The position numbers and the translations under genes are program-made. Shown in pieces: positions 1 to 11,608 of a stretch of DNA of 64,000 nt. Every line of letters begins with the position of its first letter. Within the stretch, counting starts at the first letter, position 1. The stretch comes from Acheta domesticus (Eukaryota; Arthropoda; Insecta; Orthoptera; Gryllidae). Where the stretch lies: contig JAHLJT010009436.1 in the NCBI GenBank assembly GCA_031308135.1, positions 219,061,286-219,125,285 of the forward strand, read 5' to 3'. The notes under the pieces are model-generated. The model ran no database searches. It was not told the DNA's origin and saw only the letters and a list, made by a program, of their open reading frames with translations.

Positions 1-599
1 TTCAGTGAAAGAGAGTCAGAAGGAAACTCTGTCCTGATTTAGTGAAACAAAAGAAGAAGAAGAAATAGAAATGGTGAAATGTAAAAAATTACGGAAAAAA
101 ACCCAATGAACTGCATAAATAGAGTAGATTAATTTTGTCAACTAAAGAGTAGGTATTAAAAAGCAGACGTAAAATCAAAATATAATATCGTCATAAAGGA
201 TCTACGCAAAAATAAATAATGAAGTTATTAACAAAATATGCAAAGATAAAAGATACTCGAAACTTCTAACTTCATCCGCTGAAATTAACTTGGTGACCAT
301 ATTTCAGAGAGTTAGAATATTTAAAATCATAAATTGTATTATAGTTTACGCATTGTTACGGGAAGTAAATAAAGCATTGTAGTCAGACTTGAATAAAACC
401 AATTGAACGAAGAATTAGACATCAAAGGAGGATCAAGTAAATTAAATAACAAACCAGGGAGAGTAATTGCCAGCAGCAACAATTGACAGAACGGCTGGAG
501 AGAACTAGCAAAAATCGATAAGTAGTTTTTTTGAAAAGTAAAGTTAGAATAAAGTAAAGAAAGAAAGAGTGGAGCTGCGAACAGGGCAGTGAAGTCAAG
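1..599. other. AT-rich intergenic DNA
   Basis: A-rich on the plus strand. The longest reading frames are short minus-strand hydrophobic runs with no family resemblance. I see no gene, RNA or repeat here. Confidence 0.6.
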
Positions 600-1004
600 C
601 GCAACCTCCAATTCTCAAATCCAGTGACACTAAGGTCGGCGGCCTGAGGTGGAGCGGGAACGAGCGTGGAAACGGAGGCTGGAGGCGGCGGAGAGATGGG
701 GACTCAGCTGGGTGGGTGGAAAAGAGAATGGGGCACGGGCAGGACGAAAACAGGAAAGGAGTTAGAGCGGTGTTTGTGACCGGCGTCAGAGTTTCATGGG
801 GATGGATGCTGGCCGGAAGGGGGAAGAGGGGGAGGGGTAGCGGCGGACGGAAGGTGGAGGACGTGGAGCAGTCGGTACGAGAGGGAAGACGGAGGTGGAT
901 CAAGGCGACGGACATGGATAGTAAGGACCGAGCAAACAAAAGACCGAGGCAACGAGAGCACCGGAGATAGCCATGCGGTTCGCATTGATTTATTAAATGA
1001 TGTT
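600..1004. other. GC- and purine-rich tract, non-coding
   Basis: An abrupt switch from AT-rich DNA to GC-rich, CpG-containing sequence, with G and A on the plus strand. Open frames on both strands are low-complexity (Pro/Leu/Ser on minus, Arg/Gly on plus), a by-product of composition. It abuts a SINE copy and may be a further, unrecognised repeat. A promoter CpG island is possible but no adjoining exon is visible. Confidence 0.4.
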
Positions 1005-1320
1005 TCCGGGGACATCCACGGCTGTGATCATTATTTCCATTAGTGTAGTGAATGCTTTACTGCGGAGGGTAGCGGTGAATCCTTCTCCGCTAGATGAGAT
1101 AAGGCGTCGTCCCACACCTCTGCGGGAGATTTCCCCCTTCAGATATCTCTCCCAGCGGGGCACCACCCCAGCCATGGGAAGCTCTTCAGACTGGTCTCCC
1201 TACGTCTAGTAGTGTAGGGCACGTAAGGGTAAATGTATATGCAAGGTGAAAGGGTAAGAAGAGAAAGGGGAAGGAATATTCCTGGGCGGTCCGTGGCCAG
1301 TTTTGTTAGGGTGATAGTAG
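1005..1320 (-). mobile_element. Composite tRNA-headed SINE, 3' portion (copy f)
   Basis: Read on the minus strand this matches the copies at 12.0, 12.5 and 24.4 kb block by block: 'ccctaacaaaac', a C/T-rich block with 'attccttcccc', a short 'gcatatacat' block, the 'gagatatctgaagggggaaa' block, and a tail ending in 'ccccggaaac'. The tRNA-like head is not visible. No target duplication was found. The copy is old, with many substitutions. Confidence 0.6.
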
Positions 1321-1700
1321 GGGGAGGTGGTGGAGTTAGAACGCGGTGGAAGCGATTGATCGAGGTTATGAACTCCGTGCGGAGTGACGACGGAGTAGAT
1401 GGCGGGACGAGTGGGCGGGGCAGTGGAGAAGGCCCGAAGAGAAACGAAATGGGAAAGCCGGGTAAACGCGACACAGTGGGAGAGGGGCGAAGAGGCGGAG
1501 GCTTGAGAGGCAATGGAGTAGGTAGACAGACGAGGCAAGAGGCGGCGTTGGTGGAGGTGGGGGAGGGGACGGCGGGCGGAGGATACAAAGGCCGACAGGG
1601 GAGGCGAAGTCGAATAGCGGCTGCCTCCGGGTGGCGATCACAAGATGCCAGCGACGCCTTTGAGGGAGGCTTCTACGCAGATTAAAACCGGCGGCCCGTG
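1321..1700. other. GC-rich purine-biased stretch
   Basis: G/A-rich on plus with several GGGG runs. Overlapping open frames on both strands (150 aa plus, 149 aa minus) are low-complexity and carry no motif. It lies between two opposite-strand copies of the same SINE family. Confidence 0.4.
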
Positions 1701-1759
1701 CAGCCAGCCCTTAATGAGGACTGTCTCTGCTGCCCCGCACCTTCTGCCGCAGCTTCAGA

Positions 1760-2305
1760 CCGGATGGCGTGGCTGAAGGCAACCACTGTTGCCACAGCAG
1801 CGTCTCTGATCTGGCGGTCCCAGGTTTCGAGTCCGGACGGAGGGAAATTTTTAACACCAGGCAGATCGCGAGGGCGTATTCAGTCGCTGACTGGAGGAGA
1901 ATTCTAACGGTCAGCTGCTTCGATCGGTAGTTTTCCGTGGTTTCTTCTACTGATACCAGGTGAATACCGAAGCACTGACAACGGATTGCGCATGTTCTTT
2001 CCTTCATTTCCCCCCTCCTCTCTCTCCCTTACACAAACACATGCACACACGCACACATACGCACTATACGACCTCACATGTCGGGAGCTTATAGCTTGTC
2101 TCCACTGCGGCGTGATCGACAGTCGGAAATACCATGAGGGGGCAAATCCCACAAAACAGACGTATAGGTTGGGGCCGGATCTCACATTGCAGCAGGAATG
2201 GAAGGCCGCCACCTCCTGGAATACAGTGTGATACACCGTGAGTGTAGAGTCTATCCTGGGATACTACACTCACGTTACGCCAATGGCATGTATTATGGAC
2301 CATGT
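1760..2305 (+). mobile_element. Composite tRNA-headed SINE (copy a)
   Basis: The head has an A-box-like segment ('gcgtggctgaaggc', near 1766) and a B-box-like segment ('caggtttcgagtcc', near 1821), as in Pol III promoters of tRNA-derived SINEs. It is followed by 'ctggaggagaattc', 'agttttccgtggtttc', a C/T block, a CA-rich block (2032-2068) and a tail with 'ggggccggatctcac' and 'actacactcacgttac'. The same block order recurs at 12.0, 24.4 and 57.2 kb. It has no reading frame of its own. Confidence 0.65.
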
Positions 2306-3204
2306 ATTAGATCCTGACACATGAGACAGATAGCCTAATGTCAGTCGACTCTGTTTAGACGCGTGAGCAACGGTGTAATTACGATCAGTTCGGTGTTCGG
2401 CAAAAGTATTTTGAAATTAAACTACATATCTCTAGTAATTGTTAAATGAATGATATTAATGGTATCATTAAAATCTCATGTCCTTCAATAGGTTTTTACA
2501 TTTTCTTCTGAGTTGCTAAAAGAGAAATGTTACAAAAAAATGTGTTCACTAAATACTAAAATACTTCCAGATTGTACTGAAAAAATAATTTTTCAGTTAA
2601 TAATATTAATCACCTTTAATTTATTTCTTCTCTTCAGATAACGGAATAATTATCAACAATACAACATCCATTTTGCTTATTACTTATAGAAATATCGGTC
2701 TAATATTAATGATTCATCTAGCAGCTAAAAAAGGATGTACGAGATACTTACTAAGCTCTACTGTAACTCAGATGAACTCCTTCCTGGAAAAGTCACACCT
2801 GAAACAGAAATTTTACAATTTTTGTATTAATAAAATATGCATGTTATATCAGGGTTTGCAACAGTAATATCAGAAAGTTCTCTTTATCCGAAATACATAA
2901 TGAAAAAATAAAACAAACCACGCATATATTATGACCTATTAGAATTTTATGGCACGAATAATTGCGTCATCACACAAACACACGGTCAGACGCGGACAGC
3001 GGATCGTGAAGAGGGAGTTGTATATCGCACACATCCGAACTTTGTTTTTCGCACAAGTCTCAAAATATGTTGCGACATAACACTGACGTCCGTGTTGCCA
3101 ACTACAAAAATTTACGTTTATTTTCTTTACAAAACTAGCTTTGATTATCTTATAAGTTCATAATGCTGCAGAACAAAATTAGCGTATTCATCTCGTTTTT
3201 ATTG
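2306..3204. other. AT-rich intergenic DNA
   Basis: No recognisable gene or repeat. A 64-codon plus frame at 2673-2867 has no motif. Confidence 0.5.
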
Positions 3205-4745
3205 TTACTTTCCCGTATACGTACGTATACACGGAGTGATATATATAGTATAGGGAAAGTTATGTAATGCTGCGTGAAAAAATGGCCACTTTTCGGCGGA
3301 AAAAAATTAATTGCCGGGCCGTGAAAACGAAAAAGTGTATAAAACCAGTTGCTAAATTAAGAAAAAAATCCCCTAACACGTGCTGTACCCAGAAACCCTC
3401 TTTTGTGCGTCCTTCTAACAGAAAAACCAATAGAATGGAAAACGTCGGTCTGTCCGTCTGTCTGTCCGTCCCTCTGTGAACACTGCTAGCGCCTAAACCA
3501 TACACGATTTCTTCCAAAATGGATATTCTCCTGTCGATCTGATTCTAGTCGAAGCTTTGAGATTTTGAAAAAGATTCTTCAAAATTTGGGGGTACTTTAT
3601 ATGAAGCCTCCCCCCCGGGGATTTTCAAAATTTTCTCAAAAACGGCTCCCCATTTTTTCTTTAAATTTCTTGTATGAACAGAGTAAAATACACTTAATTA
3701 CATGGCATAGGTCAGATTTTCGCGGATAACTCTGAATTTTTGAAAATTGCAAAAGTTTAACATTTTACCGGGTCTTTCTGGAACTACAAAATTGAAAATA
3801 GAGATTTTTCCTTCAAATAAATTTTTTATTTGCGTGCAATATGTACAATTTTAAAAAATTACAAAACAAGATTTTCTCAAAAACGTCTCCAATTATTTCT
3901 TTAAACTTTTGGTAGGGATAGTGGTAAATGTACTCTATCAATGACATAAAAGCCATTTTGGTCTATCGGTTGGTTTTTTCAAAAATTACAAAAATGTAAA
4001 TTTTTTTACTTGTCTGTCACGTCGTTAATATTTACGATATCGGCGATTTTTTCACATTATTATATTTACGAGTATATATGCTTTAAATAATGTCCAGTAA
4101 AGTTTCTCGAAAACACTACCGTTTTCTGTGAAAAGTAGCTCAAATTTCGGCATTTTCAGAAATGCTCAGACGCCATTTTCTCGTATATGGCTGCAATTTT
4201 TTTCTTGAAACTTTTGTAACGGACAGTGCTAATTACACTCTTTAGTATAGCGTAAAGTTTATTTTAAGTTATTTTTTTGTTTTTTCAAAAATTACGTAAT
4301 TGTAATTTTTTTGAAAGATCTCTCACATCTTTAATATGCACATTACGAGCAATTTATAAACATAATTATATTTGTGAGTGTAAGTGCTTCAAATAACTTC
4401 CAATAAAGTATTTTGAAAACTCAAACATTTTCTGTGAAAATGAGCTTCAAATTTCGCATTTTTAGTAGTGCTAAAACGCCATTTTCTTTTAAACGGCACA
4501 TAATTTTTAAAAGAAAATTGCCATTTACGGCTAGGTTTTGTGTTCTTTAATATTCTAAAATTAATATTTTCGTTCTACCAATAGGAAACCGAAAAATTAA
4601 GAAAATGACAAAAAATGTACCTTTGGCGGTGATAGATGGTAGCTGGCAAGAAAGAGTATGTGGCAATTCCGAATAGCTAGCGAAGATCCAAGAAAATAGA
4701 AAACTAATACGGGAAAGTCTGTGCCATTCTGTAGCACCACTAGTC
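3205..4745 (+). repeat. Unclassified interspersed repeat, copy A
   Basis: About 1.54 kb, matching 33893-35502 in inverse orientation over its whole length. It begins 'ttactttcccgtatac', then has 'cacggagtgatatata' and a (GTCTGTCC)-like stretch near 3450-3475. After that comes a run of three or more degenerate units of about 300 bp, each beginning 'attttctcaaaaacg' or a variant (about 3630, 3871, 4174, 4483). Frames are short and unlike any protein I know. Both ends carry 'ctttcccgta', in inverted orientation, which may be remnants of terminal repeats. I cannot assign a class. Confidence 0.75.
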
Positions 4746-5039
4746 TTTATTGTATTCGTACACATTTGAAAACCCGTTTTAAAAACGTGTACTTCTGCAA
4801 CAAAACGTAACATAATAAAATAGTTTTAGATCTCTAATTAATTGAAAACATTCAACTAAAGGAATAAATAAATCCACGATTGTCATGCACGAAAGTTGGG
4901 CGTATATATGTTTTCAAAGCTGTGTAGGTTCATTTCCTGGTAGCGTAGGAAAATTGGAGATGTAGGCTGTAGTTTAAATTACAGATGTGCTATATTGATT
5001 AACGGCAATTATCGAAGGTTTTAAAAAATAAACCAATCA
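4746..5039. other. AT-rich intergenic DNA, possibly upstream LINE remnant
   Basis: Nothing firmly recognisable. The part after about 4920 leads into the decayed reverse transcriptase at 5040 and may belong to the same fossil LINE. Confidence 0.4.
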
Positions 5040-5530
5040 TATAATGGTGTATTACAAATTTAACAGCTTAGAGCGCCAAACTATTTAATGAAGGTCATTA
5101 AAAACTTTGTATCTAATAAAGCGTTCTAAGTAACAGTTGATAGTCCTAATGAGAGACAAATTTTCGCCGGTGTCCCTCAAAGTTTGCCTCTTTCTCTCCA
5201 ACGTTGTTTAGCCTTCACATTACAGATATTACTACTTTCCACTAAATAAATACCTCCAAATTTGCTGACGATACTGCATTATAAAATACGACACTTCATT
5301 ATCAAGTCACAAATTCAAGCTTCAACAGAACCAGAACATAACAAATTGGGCAAATAGTTTCAAAATTAAATTATATCTTTCAAAATAAGCAGTAAAAATT
5401 TTCTCGTTAAAACATTTTAGATATCCGATTCCATTACAGATAAATAATGCTATAAGCTGGACACCAATTACAAGAGCAATAAAACATATTTGTTTAAACT
5501 TAGACACAAAACTCAACTAGGAATTTCACA
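5040..5530 (+). pseudogene. Fossil Jockey-like LINE reverse transcriptase
   Basis: Conceptual translation with frame changes gives, in order: 'RAPNYLMKVIKNFVSNKAF', a stop, 'VTVDSPNERQIFAGVPQSLP', 'PTLFSLHITDI', 'FADDTAL', then 'NWANSFKIKLYLSK' and 'INNAISWT'. This is the order of Jockey-clade RT: the block before motif B, then AGVPQGS (motif B), SPTLF, FADDTA (motif C with the catalytic DD), then the W.....K.N..K region. The copy has at least three stops and one frameshift, so it is dead. Its ends are not visible. The AGVPQ and FADDTA matches at the right spacing make the family call fairly safe; the exact clade is inference. Confidence 0.65.
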
Positions 5531-6654
5531 TTCCAATAAAAGCACAATAAACCAAAACCATAAGGATGGTTTTAGATCTCTATAGATATTTTAAACTTTG
5601 AACTACGAAAACACAAACGAAAATCCTCTATCTCATGATAAAAAAAGCCTCTTAGGCAAAAAATCCATTTCAAATAATAAGACAAAAATTGCCAACAAGC
5701 AAAGGTTGCAGTTACATAAAGAAATATGATGAAAATTCATTTTATTAACAATATTGTAATCAGTTCAATTCCTTGAAAAACATTATCTGAATTGGAAGGA
5801 AATAAATATTTTAAAAAACAGTTAATGTAATACAGAAGATATTCTACACTAACACCCCCATCCCTCACTGTCCAATGCACTAACACCGTTCAATTCACGC
5901 ATTCGTCAACATTACCATACGCTTGCCCCATCAGTCTAGTGCTCCCAAAGATAATCTCAATAAAATGGAAATATTTCAAAACAACTACTTAAGACAAGTT
6001 ACAAGAGCTTTATATGTCATCAGAAACAGTTTCACGAAGACATAAAAGTAAATGGACTGGTACATCAAACAATGTTTATCTCAAACAACTTTTACCCAAA
6101 TTTCATAAAGATACTTCATAAAGACATCAGCACATTACTGACTCAGAGAAATATCAGATACAAAACAAGAATTTAAAGCAGATTTCCCCTCTATTCTATT
6201 CTCCAAATATTATCATGCATTGAATAGTTCTTCTGACGTACTTTTCGTTCAAAATAAGTTAAGTACAATTATAAATTGGATGAATGTAGCTATAAGTCAT
6301 CAATCTTTTGCAAAGTTTCTTGTTAACTAAACTATGATATCTCAACAAAAATAATCTAAACAAACAACTCACTTTGGCTACGTCAGTCACCCAATGGGTG
6401 AATATACCATTCGAGTCCCAACAAGCGTTCATGCACACTTATTTTTCAACATCCTAAAATGAGAGCTATTGTAAATTATTTATGAATCTTACTAATAAAA
6501 AATACTAAAACCAAATTAATTATATCTCCCGCAGATTTTTTTAAATATATCGCATCAGCTCTCTGAGTCCATTCGAGGAGCTGCCCGGTCCCGATTCTAC
6601 TTTCGCGTGACTTGTGAAAACGAGGTACGGGATATCCGCGAACTTTAAGAGCTT
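5531..6654. other. AT-rich intergenic DNA
   Basis: May include more of the decayed LINE at its left end, but no further RT or endonuclease motif is legible. Otherwise nothing is recognised. Confidence 0.4.
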
Positions 6655-7200
6655 AGCGAGAGCGGCGTTGGCGGGGCGCGGCGGAGCGGGGACAAGGTGG
6701 AGTGTGCGGTGGAGCGAGGATGAGATGGAGGGCGTGGTGGAGCGGGGACGAAATGGAGGGTGCGGTGGAGCGGGGACGAAGTGGAGGGCGTGGCGCAGCG
6801 GAGATGAGGGGGAGGGCACGGCGGAGCGGGGACGAAGTGGAGGGTGCGGTGGAGCGGGGACGAAGTGGAGGGTGCGGCGGAGCGGGGACGAAGTGGAGGG
6901 CGCGGGGAGCGGGGACGAGGTGGAGGGGCGGTGGAACGGGGACGAAGTGGAGGGCGCGTCGGAGCGGGGACGAGGTGGAGGGCGCGTCGGAGCGGGGAAG
7001 AGGTGGAGGGGCGGTGGAACGGGGACGAAGTGGAGGGCGCGTCGGAGCGGGGACGAGGTGGAGGGCGCGGCGGAGCGGGGTCGAGATGGAGGGTGCGGTG
7101 GAGCGGGGACGAAGTGGAGGGCGCGGCGCAGCGGAGATGAGGGGGTGGGCGCGGCGGAGCGGGGTCGAGGTGAAGGGCGAGGATGGAGCGGGAGCGCGGC
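6655..7200. repeat. GC-rich 28-bp minisatellite
   Basis: A tandem array of about 19 variant units close to 'gcggtggagcggggacgaag' plus 'tggagggt' (28 bp; 6846 to 6874 is one period). A higher-order period of about 83 bp is seen between 6931 and 7014. Units lack stop codons on several frames, which explains long overlapping open frames on both strands (223, 182 and 98 aa plus; 245 aa minus). None should be read as a gene. Confidence 0.85.
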
Positions 7201-7968
7201 GGGCAGCGGCGGGGATCCGGGATCCCTCTTTGGAAAGCGCGTCTCATTAGTAGCGCGTCTGCCGCCGCCCTCGCGAGGGATCTGACGCGGCCTATTGATC
7301 GCCGCTCGGAGATGGACGCGAAAGGCTTCGCCAAAATTACGGAAATGTCACTCAAATTCACGAGTTCAAACGCAATCTGCAAACTCGGTAATGGTTGGGC
7401 TTACGCGTTCGCTCGAAAGAAATTTCGCCTATGAAATGATGGAACGTTAGTAATTACAACCCGCAAGTTCGAGAAAAAAAATTAATGTGGAAAGAAAGAA
7501 AAACTTTTGCATTTTTTCCCTTATTAGAATCTTAAAATGTCTAGTTCTATTTTTAAATTCTGTTTTCAGGTTTCAATCGATTCTAATATTTCATATTTCA
7601 TTCGTCTAGAATTCTCAACCAAAACGTGGTGGGCCACGACCCAACTTCTTACCACAAAAAATCGTGTCTTTTAGAATTCAAAATTAAGTTCACAAAGTTT
7701 CAATTACGGACACATGACATGAACATCACTATCATTGTTAGCTACGAGAATTATGCCTTTTGGTTATTCGAAACCTGATGTAAGTATCCCTTAGGTAGTC
7801 ACAATTTGCTCATTATCTTTGGCAGATTGTTAGTTAATAAATTATTATGGGCTAGTGCAAATTGGCATTTTTAATTACATGATCATAATATTCGTTGAAG
7901 ACTGGCAGCTAATATTTTAACATTACCATAATTTGTAATTTACGTCAGTGAAACTTATGTCAGTCAAA
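7201..7968. other. Intergenic DNA
   Basis: A GC-rich shoulder of the minisatellite runs to about 7340, then AT-rich DNA. 'ttctcaaccaaaacg' near 7613 resembles the subterminal start of some hAT elements, but no partner end or target duplication was found. Confidence 0.4.
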
Positions 7969-8019
7969 CTAATAATAATAATTAATAATAATAGTTAATA
8001 ATAATAATTAAATGTCTTA
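7969..8019. repeat. Imperfect (AAT)n tract at 5' junction of R4 copy 1
   Basis: AATAAT-rich DNA directly abuts the first base with homology to R4 copy 2 (about 8020). It matches the perfect (AAT)n at the 3' end (11071), as expected if the element inserted into a TAA microsatellite. Confidence 0.75.
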
Positions 8020-11000
8020 AATTCTGTCTTAAATGAGGTTGTACAGACCTCAAGTAGAGATCTAGATATTACTGAAATCAATCACATCGTGTATGCAACT
8101 GGATATCTAGTATCTCAGATAATCTTGGGGCGAGCCAAGAACACCGATGGCCGACAGCCAGACAGAGTAAAAGGCTCCGTACCTCCATGGATAAAAATAA
8201 TTATGAAACGGATAGCCGAAACACAGCGTGAAATATCACTCCTAGCCGAGGCATCTTCTAAGTCAAACCACACGTATAAAGTTCAACAAAGAATACTCCA
8301 TGTTGAACAAAAATACCTAATTGACAATGACACAACAAGGCTAATGGTAGCTGAAAAGCTAAAAGGGAAAATCCAAGCATGGGCTCAACGAATAAGACGG
8401 TACAAACGTACAGAAGATTTCCGTGTACAGAACCGGTTGTTTCAAACAGACGCGAAGAGATTCTATCGCAGTCTGACTGAAAAACCGAATCGCATTGCTG
8501 CCTCTCCTTCAAAAGATGACGTCAAGATATTTTGGGCAGGTATTTGGGAGGAAACCAGATCCTACAACAAAGATGTATCGTAGCTCCAATCTGAAATTGA
8601 TGCTGCAAATGGACTCGTGGAAACAGTGGAACATGTTCAAGGATTCTCGAAAGAGGACCTATGCCAAACAATTAAGAACATGGGTAACTGGAAATCCCGT
8701 GGGGTTGATAAGATCCAGATTTATTGGATTAAGAAATTAACAACATTACATTCTCAACTAGCAAAGGCTGTTAATAAAATTTTAGAAAACCATAAGGAAC
8801 TCCCCGAATGGCTCCCTCGCGGCATCACGTATTTGCTAACCAAAGCAGGAGACAGTTCTTTGGCGAAGAACTACAGGCCAATAACTTGCCTGCCCGTAAT
8901 GTACAAACTTATAACTGCAGCCATAGCTGACAAAATGTATAGGCACCTAGAGAAGAACCATCTGTTTCCAGTTGAACAGAAAGGATGTCGTAAAGATTCC
9001 TATGGCTGTAAGGAAATCTTGCTTCTGAATAAAATAATTTTGAATGATGTAAAGAAACGAAAACGTAATTTAAGCATTGCTTGGATTGACTACCAGAAGG
9101 CCTTTGACAGTGTACCACACGATTTGATTTTGAAGACCCTGGAAATCTATCGATTTCATCCTAGACTTGTTGAGTTTTGCAAGGTTAGTATGAAGTCGTG
9201 GAACACCAGGTTACTAATCCACAGCGGAAAGGGAGTAGTAGAAACAGGAAGTAATCAGATTAACAGGGGAATTTTTCAAGGAGATTCACAACCCCCTCTG
9301 CTGTTTTGCATTAGTTTGATCCCTCTATCAAGAGAGCTGTCGCACACTGACTTTTGTTACAAGCTCCATGGTGATGAAAGGCCAGTATCACATTTATTTT
9401 ACATGGATGATCTTAAAGTGTTTGCTAAGAATGAAGCGATTCTCTCCCAAATGCTGTCAGTCGTGAATGACTTTAGCAATGACATCTGCATGAAGTTTGG
9501 TCTTGACAAGTGTGCAAAAGCCAAGTTAAAAAGAGGCAAAATGACCACGTCAGAGAACATTGAAGTTGATATACACACTGTGATTCAAGATCTTGGGCCA
9601 GGTAAAACTTACAAATATCTGGGCATTGAAGAATGTGAAACCATCTCGAATGACAGAATGAAAGAGAGAATTCGTAGGGAGTATTATAGGAGAGTGAGAC
9701 TTGTCCTGCAGTCCGCTCTCAATTCCAGGAATAAAATATCAGCAATAGGTAGTTTGGCGGTGCCTGTAGCCGAATACAGTTTCGGACTAGTAGACTGGAC
9801 TGAGCAGGAAATTCGCTTCATGGATCGAAAAACCAGAAAACTGCTTACAATGCATCATGTTGCCCACCCCCGAGCTGATGTACTTGAAAAGTGTGCAAAA
9901 GCCAAGTTAAAAAGAGGCAAAATGACTTTATGTGTCACGTAAGGAAGGAGGAAGAGGCCTGAGACAAATTGAAGCCTCCTGCCACAATGCAATAACCAGG
10001 ATGGGAAAGTATGTAGTCAGCCATCAAGATGACCCACTAATGAGGCAGGACATGAAATCTGACCGAAGAATGGGAAACAGAGGCATTGTAAGTGTAGCAA
10101 GAAGCATTGCGAACAAGACTATGCAAGACACCCAGAATGACAGAGACACTGAACTTCTGATGCTACTTAACATGAAATTTGAGACACAAAAAATGTTAAA
10201 GAAATCGTGCAGAGACAAACCACTCCACGGACAATACCTAAAAAGAATGGACAAGGTGCAGATCAATAAAGATCAATCATTTATGTGGCTTAAAAGGGAA
10301 AGAATGAAGCCAGAATCAGAAGCACTTGTAATAGCTGCCCAAGATCAGGCCGTGAGAACACGACATTGTGATAAAGCTGTTCTCAAAATTTCCCAATATG
10401 ATAAATGCCGCATTTGCCAGGAACACGTAGAAACCATTGATCATATTGTCTCAGCTTGTCCAATCCTAGCAAAGACCGAATACCCGAATAGACATGACAG
10501 TGTGTGTAGCTACCTCCACTGGCAGATCTGTGCCGCCCTCGAAATTCCAAACACATGCCCCAAGTGGTACGAACACTCACTGAAACCGGTGACGTCTGTT
10601 GGATTGTGTACGATATTGTACGACCAACAAATTTAAACTGATCGCACGATAGCGGCAAACAAACCCGATATAATTATCCGGGATTTGGAGAACAAATCGT
10701 GTTTACTTGTGGATGTTGCTGTACCTTGCGATCAAAACGTCGTTACCAAGGAGGCAGAGAAACGTCTTAAATACAAGAGTTTGGAAATCGAGATCAGACG
10801 AATGTGGGGCGTAAAAACAGGTCGTCCCGATAGTTATCGGAGCTCTGGGATTTGTTCCGCAAAATTTGAGTAAGAACTTGTCTAAACTCCCAGGTAATTC
10901 AAAAGACTGGGAAGTGCAAGAAATTGCTTTATTTGGAACAGCCCACATTTTGCGCCAAGTATTGTAGAGGCACCGACAGTCTCTAGATCTACTCCTTAGG

Positions 11001-11069
11001 TATCTGTTTGCAACCTGGAGTAGATTTTACATTCAGCCGACACATAACATATTTTGTCGTGATTTAGAG

Positions 11070-11070
<1 letters not shown>
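8020..11070 (+). mobile_element. R4/Dong-clade LINE, copy 1 (5'-truncated)
   Basis: Homologous to the longer copy 2 (17693-21858) from the region upstream of the RT to the 3' end. It lacks the N-terminal Myb-like domain and the 5' UTR. The 3' UTR (10970-11070) matches those of copies 2 and 3 and ends at an (AAT)n tract. R4/Dong elements combine an RT with a C-terminal restriction-like endonuclease, and Dong is known to insert in TAA repeats. Both traits are seen here. Confidence 0.85.
8056..10965 (+). pseudogene. Broken R4/Dong polyprotein (RT plus restriction-like endonuclease)
   Basis: The single ORF of the family is split into four frames. The first (to 8580) ends where a Trp codon of copy 2 is TAG. 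The second (8587-9942) holds the RT: 'DYQKAFDSVPHD' (motif A), 'GIFQGDS' (B), 'FYMDDLKVF' (C, catalytic DD intact) and 'YKYLGIEE'. The third (9932-10636) has the CCHC finger, C-x2-C-x8-H-x4-C, at about 10410-10460. It ends where a Gln codon is TAA. The fourth has the endonuclease core 'LLVDVAVPCDQN' and then a 2-nt deletion near 10820. A 44-bp duplicated segment at 9883-9926 causes the second frame change. Motif B reads GDSQPP where copy 2 has GDSLSP. Not functional. Confidence 0.85.

Positions 11071-11112
<42 letters not shown>
11071..11112. repeat. (AAT)n at 3' end of R4 copy 1
   Basis: About 14 perfect AAT units directly after the conserved 3' UTR end. This is target microsatellite, element tail, or both. 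Confidence 0.9.
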
Positions 11113-11608
11113 CTCGTGCGTTTATATTGGTCTCGAGCGTTTATATTGGGATAGAACTATTTTAACAGATCGGACGGTAATGAACAACCGATCTTTAACA
11201 AGAGAGAGAAATATGTCGCGCTGATAGATATTTCTATCTCAAATACTAGCAACCTGCAAAGTAAATACACCGAAAAAATTAATAAGTACTCAGAACTCAC
11301 TGAATCCATATAGAAAGAATGGTATGTTGAAAATTTTGAAATTATTCCAGTAATCCTCTCAAGCACAGGTGTCATCCTAGAAATTTCATGCGGAGCCTTC
11401 AACATCTGGGAGTGAAAGTGGATATATACAAACATTTGCAGAAAGCAGCGGTGATTGCAACGACACGAATAGTGCGGAAATTTCTGAGAAATTATGCAGT
11501 TTAAATTAGTGTTTCACGTTGCATAAATATTGTATTTTGATTGTGCTTTGATTTTGGAAATCTGTACAATGAATAATATGAATTACCAAAAAATGTGAAA
11601 AATTAACA
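11113..11608. other. AT-rich intergenic DNA
   Basis: A short near-duplication is seen at 11114-11150 ('tcgtgcgtttatattgg' and 'tcgagcgtttatattggg'). Nothing else is recognised. Confidence 0.45.

Noticed and set aside
1139..1685. About 150-aa frames on both strands
   Set aside because: Overlap each other and a SINE copy; low-complexity Pro/Ser or Arg/Gly composition caused by GC/purine bias.
6645..7382. 245-aa minus frame and 223-aa plus frame
   Set aside because: Products of the 28-bp minisatellite, which has few stops in any register; no domain.
7605..7660. hAT-like end ('ttctcaacc') near 7613
   Set aside because: No matching second end or 8-bp duplication found.
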